Assembly: GCA_011371325.1 (NCBI GenBank) | Contig: DRQV01000205.1 | Span: 1-6,963, forward strand | Source: Thioploca sp. | GTDB taxonomy: Bacteria > Pseudomonadota > Gammaproteobacteria > Beggiatoales > Beggiatoaceae | Direction of reading: 5' to 3' | DNA length: 6,963 nt | In this document: in pieces, positions 6,886-6,963 of the stretch | Layout of the letters: the number at the start of each line of letters is the position of its first letter | How positions within the stretch are numbered: the first letter of the stretch is position 1 | Made by a program: the position numbers and the translations under genes | The notes under the pieces: generated by a model | The model's database searches: none | Told to the model about the DNA's origin: nothing | The model's input: the letters and a program-made list of their open reading frames with translations, nothing else

Positions 6886-6963
6886 TGTCATTCAGAACGT
6901 AATGAGGAACGAATGAAGTGAAGAATCTCAAGTAATTTAAATAGAGATTCCTCCTAAGTCGGA
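6886..6963. repeat. Palindromic element, second copy, truncated by window end
   Basis: It begins TGTCATTCAGAACG at 6886. Its central inverted repeat is perfect over seven bases, GAATCTC at 6923-6929 and GAGATTC at 6944-6950, and 9 of 11 over a longer span. The final TAAGTCGGA is expected to be followed by a closing ATGACA beyond the window. It shares GAGGAACGAA, AATCTC, GAGATTCCTC and CCTAAG with the minus strand of the element at 5043-5141, so the two are diverged copies in opposite orientation. No ORF is seen in it. Confidence 0.75.

Overview
The window is AT-rich and every supported gene lies on the minus strand. Several features point to the Bacteroidota, most likely a marine-type Flavobacteriaceae. 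These are a TonB-dependent receptor with the N-terminal carboxypeptidase-regulatory-like extension, a lipoprotein with acidic residues straight after the lipid cysteine, the near-absence of Shine-Dalgarno sequences, promoter-like TAnnTTTG relatives, and GTCATT...GAATCTC palindromic repeats. The genus cannot be fixed from the sequence alone.

Reading in the direction of transcription (right to left), the layout is as follows. (1) The right edge (6886-6963) holds one copy of a palindromic intergenic repeat, cut by the window end. (2) cysS (cysteinyl-tRNA synthetase, 5196-6674) is complete. (3) An intergenic stretch of 224 bp (4972-5195) holds a second, complete 99-bp palindromic repeat in inverted orientation to the first, followed by a degenerate 16-bp tandem array. 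(4) yidD (4693-4971) is a short membrane-protein insertion efficiency factor gene that is easy to miss because it has no ATG, GTG or TTG start. Its first codon appears to be ATT inside the tandem array, and its last codons are made of a second, 8-bp tandem array. (5) lgt (prolipoprotein diacylglyceryl transferase, 3743-4648) follows 44 bp later. (6) After 120 bp comes a 990-residue TonB-dependent receptor (650-3622). (7) A lipoprotein gene starts 21 bp after it and runs off the left edge (1-628).

Functionally, yidD and lgt form an envelope-biogenesis pair: YidD assists YidC-dependent insertion and Lgt attaches the diacylglycerol anchor to lipoproteins. The receptor and lipoprotein look like a two-gene outer-membrane uptake unit, and the lipoprotein would itself be an Lgt substrate. 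cysS is housekeeping.

I see no exotic defence, mobile or biosynthetic system here. The most unusual part is the yidD locus, a conserved gene whose two ends appear to have been rebuilt by related short tandem repeats. Repeat copy number there would change both the YidD tail and the spacing to lgt.
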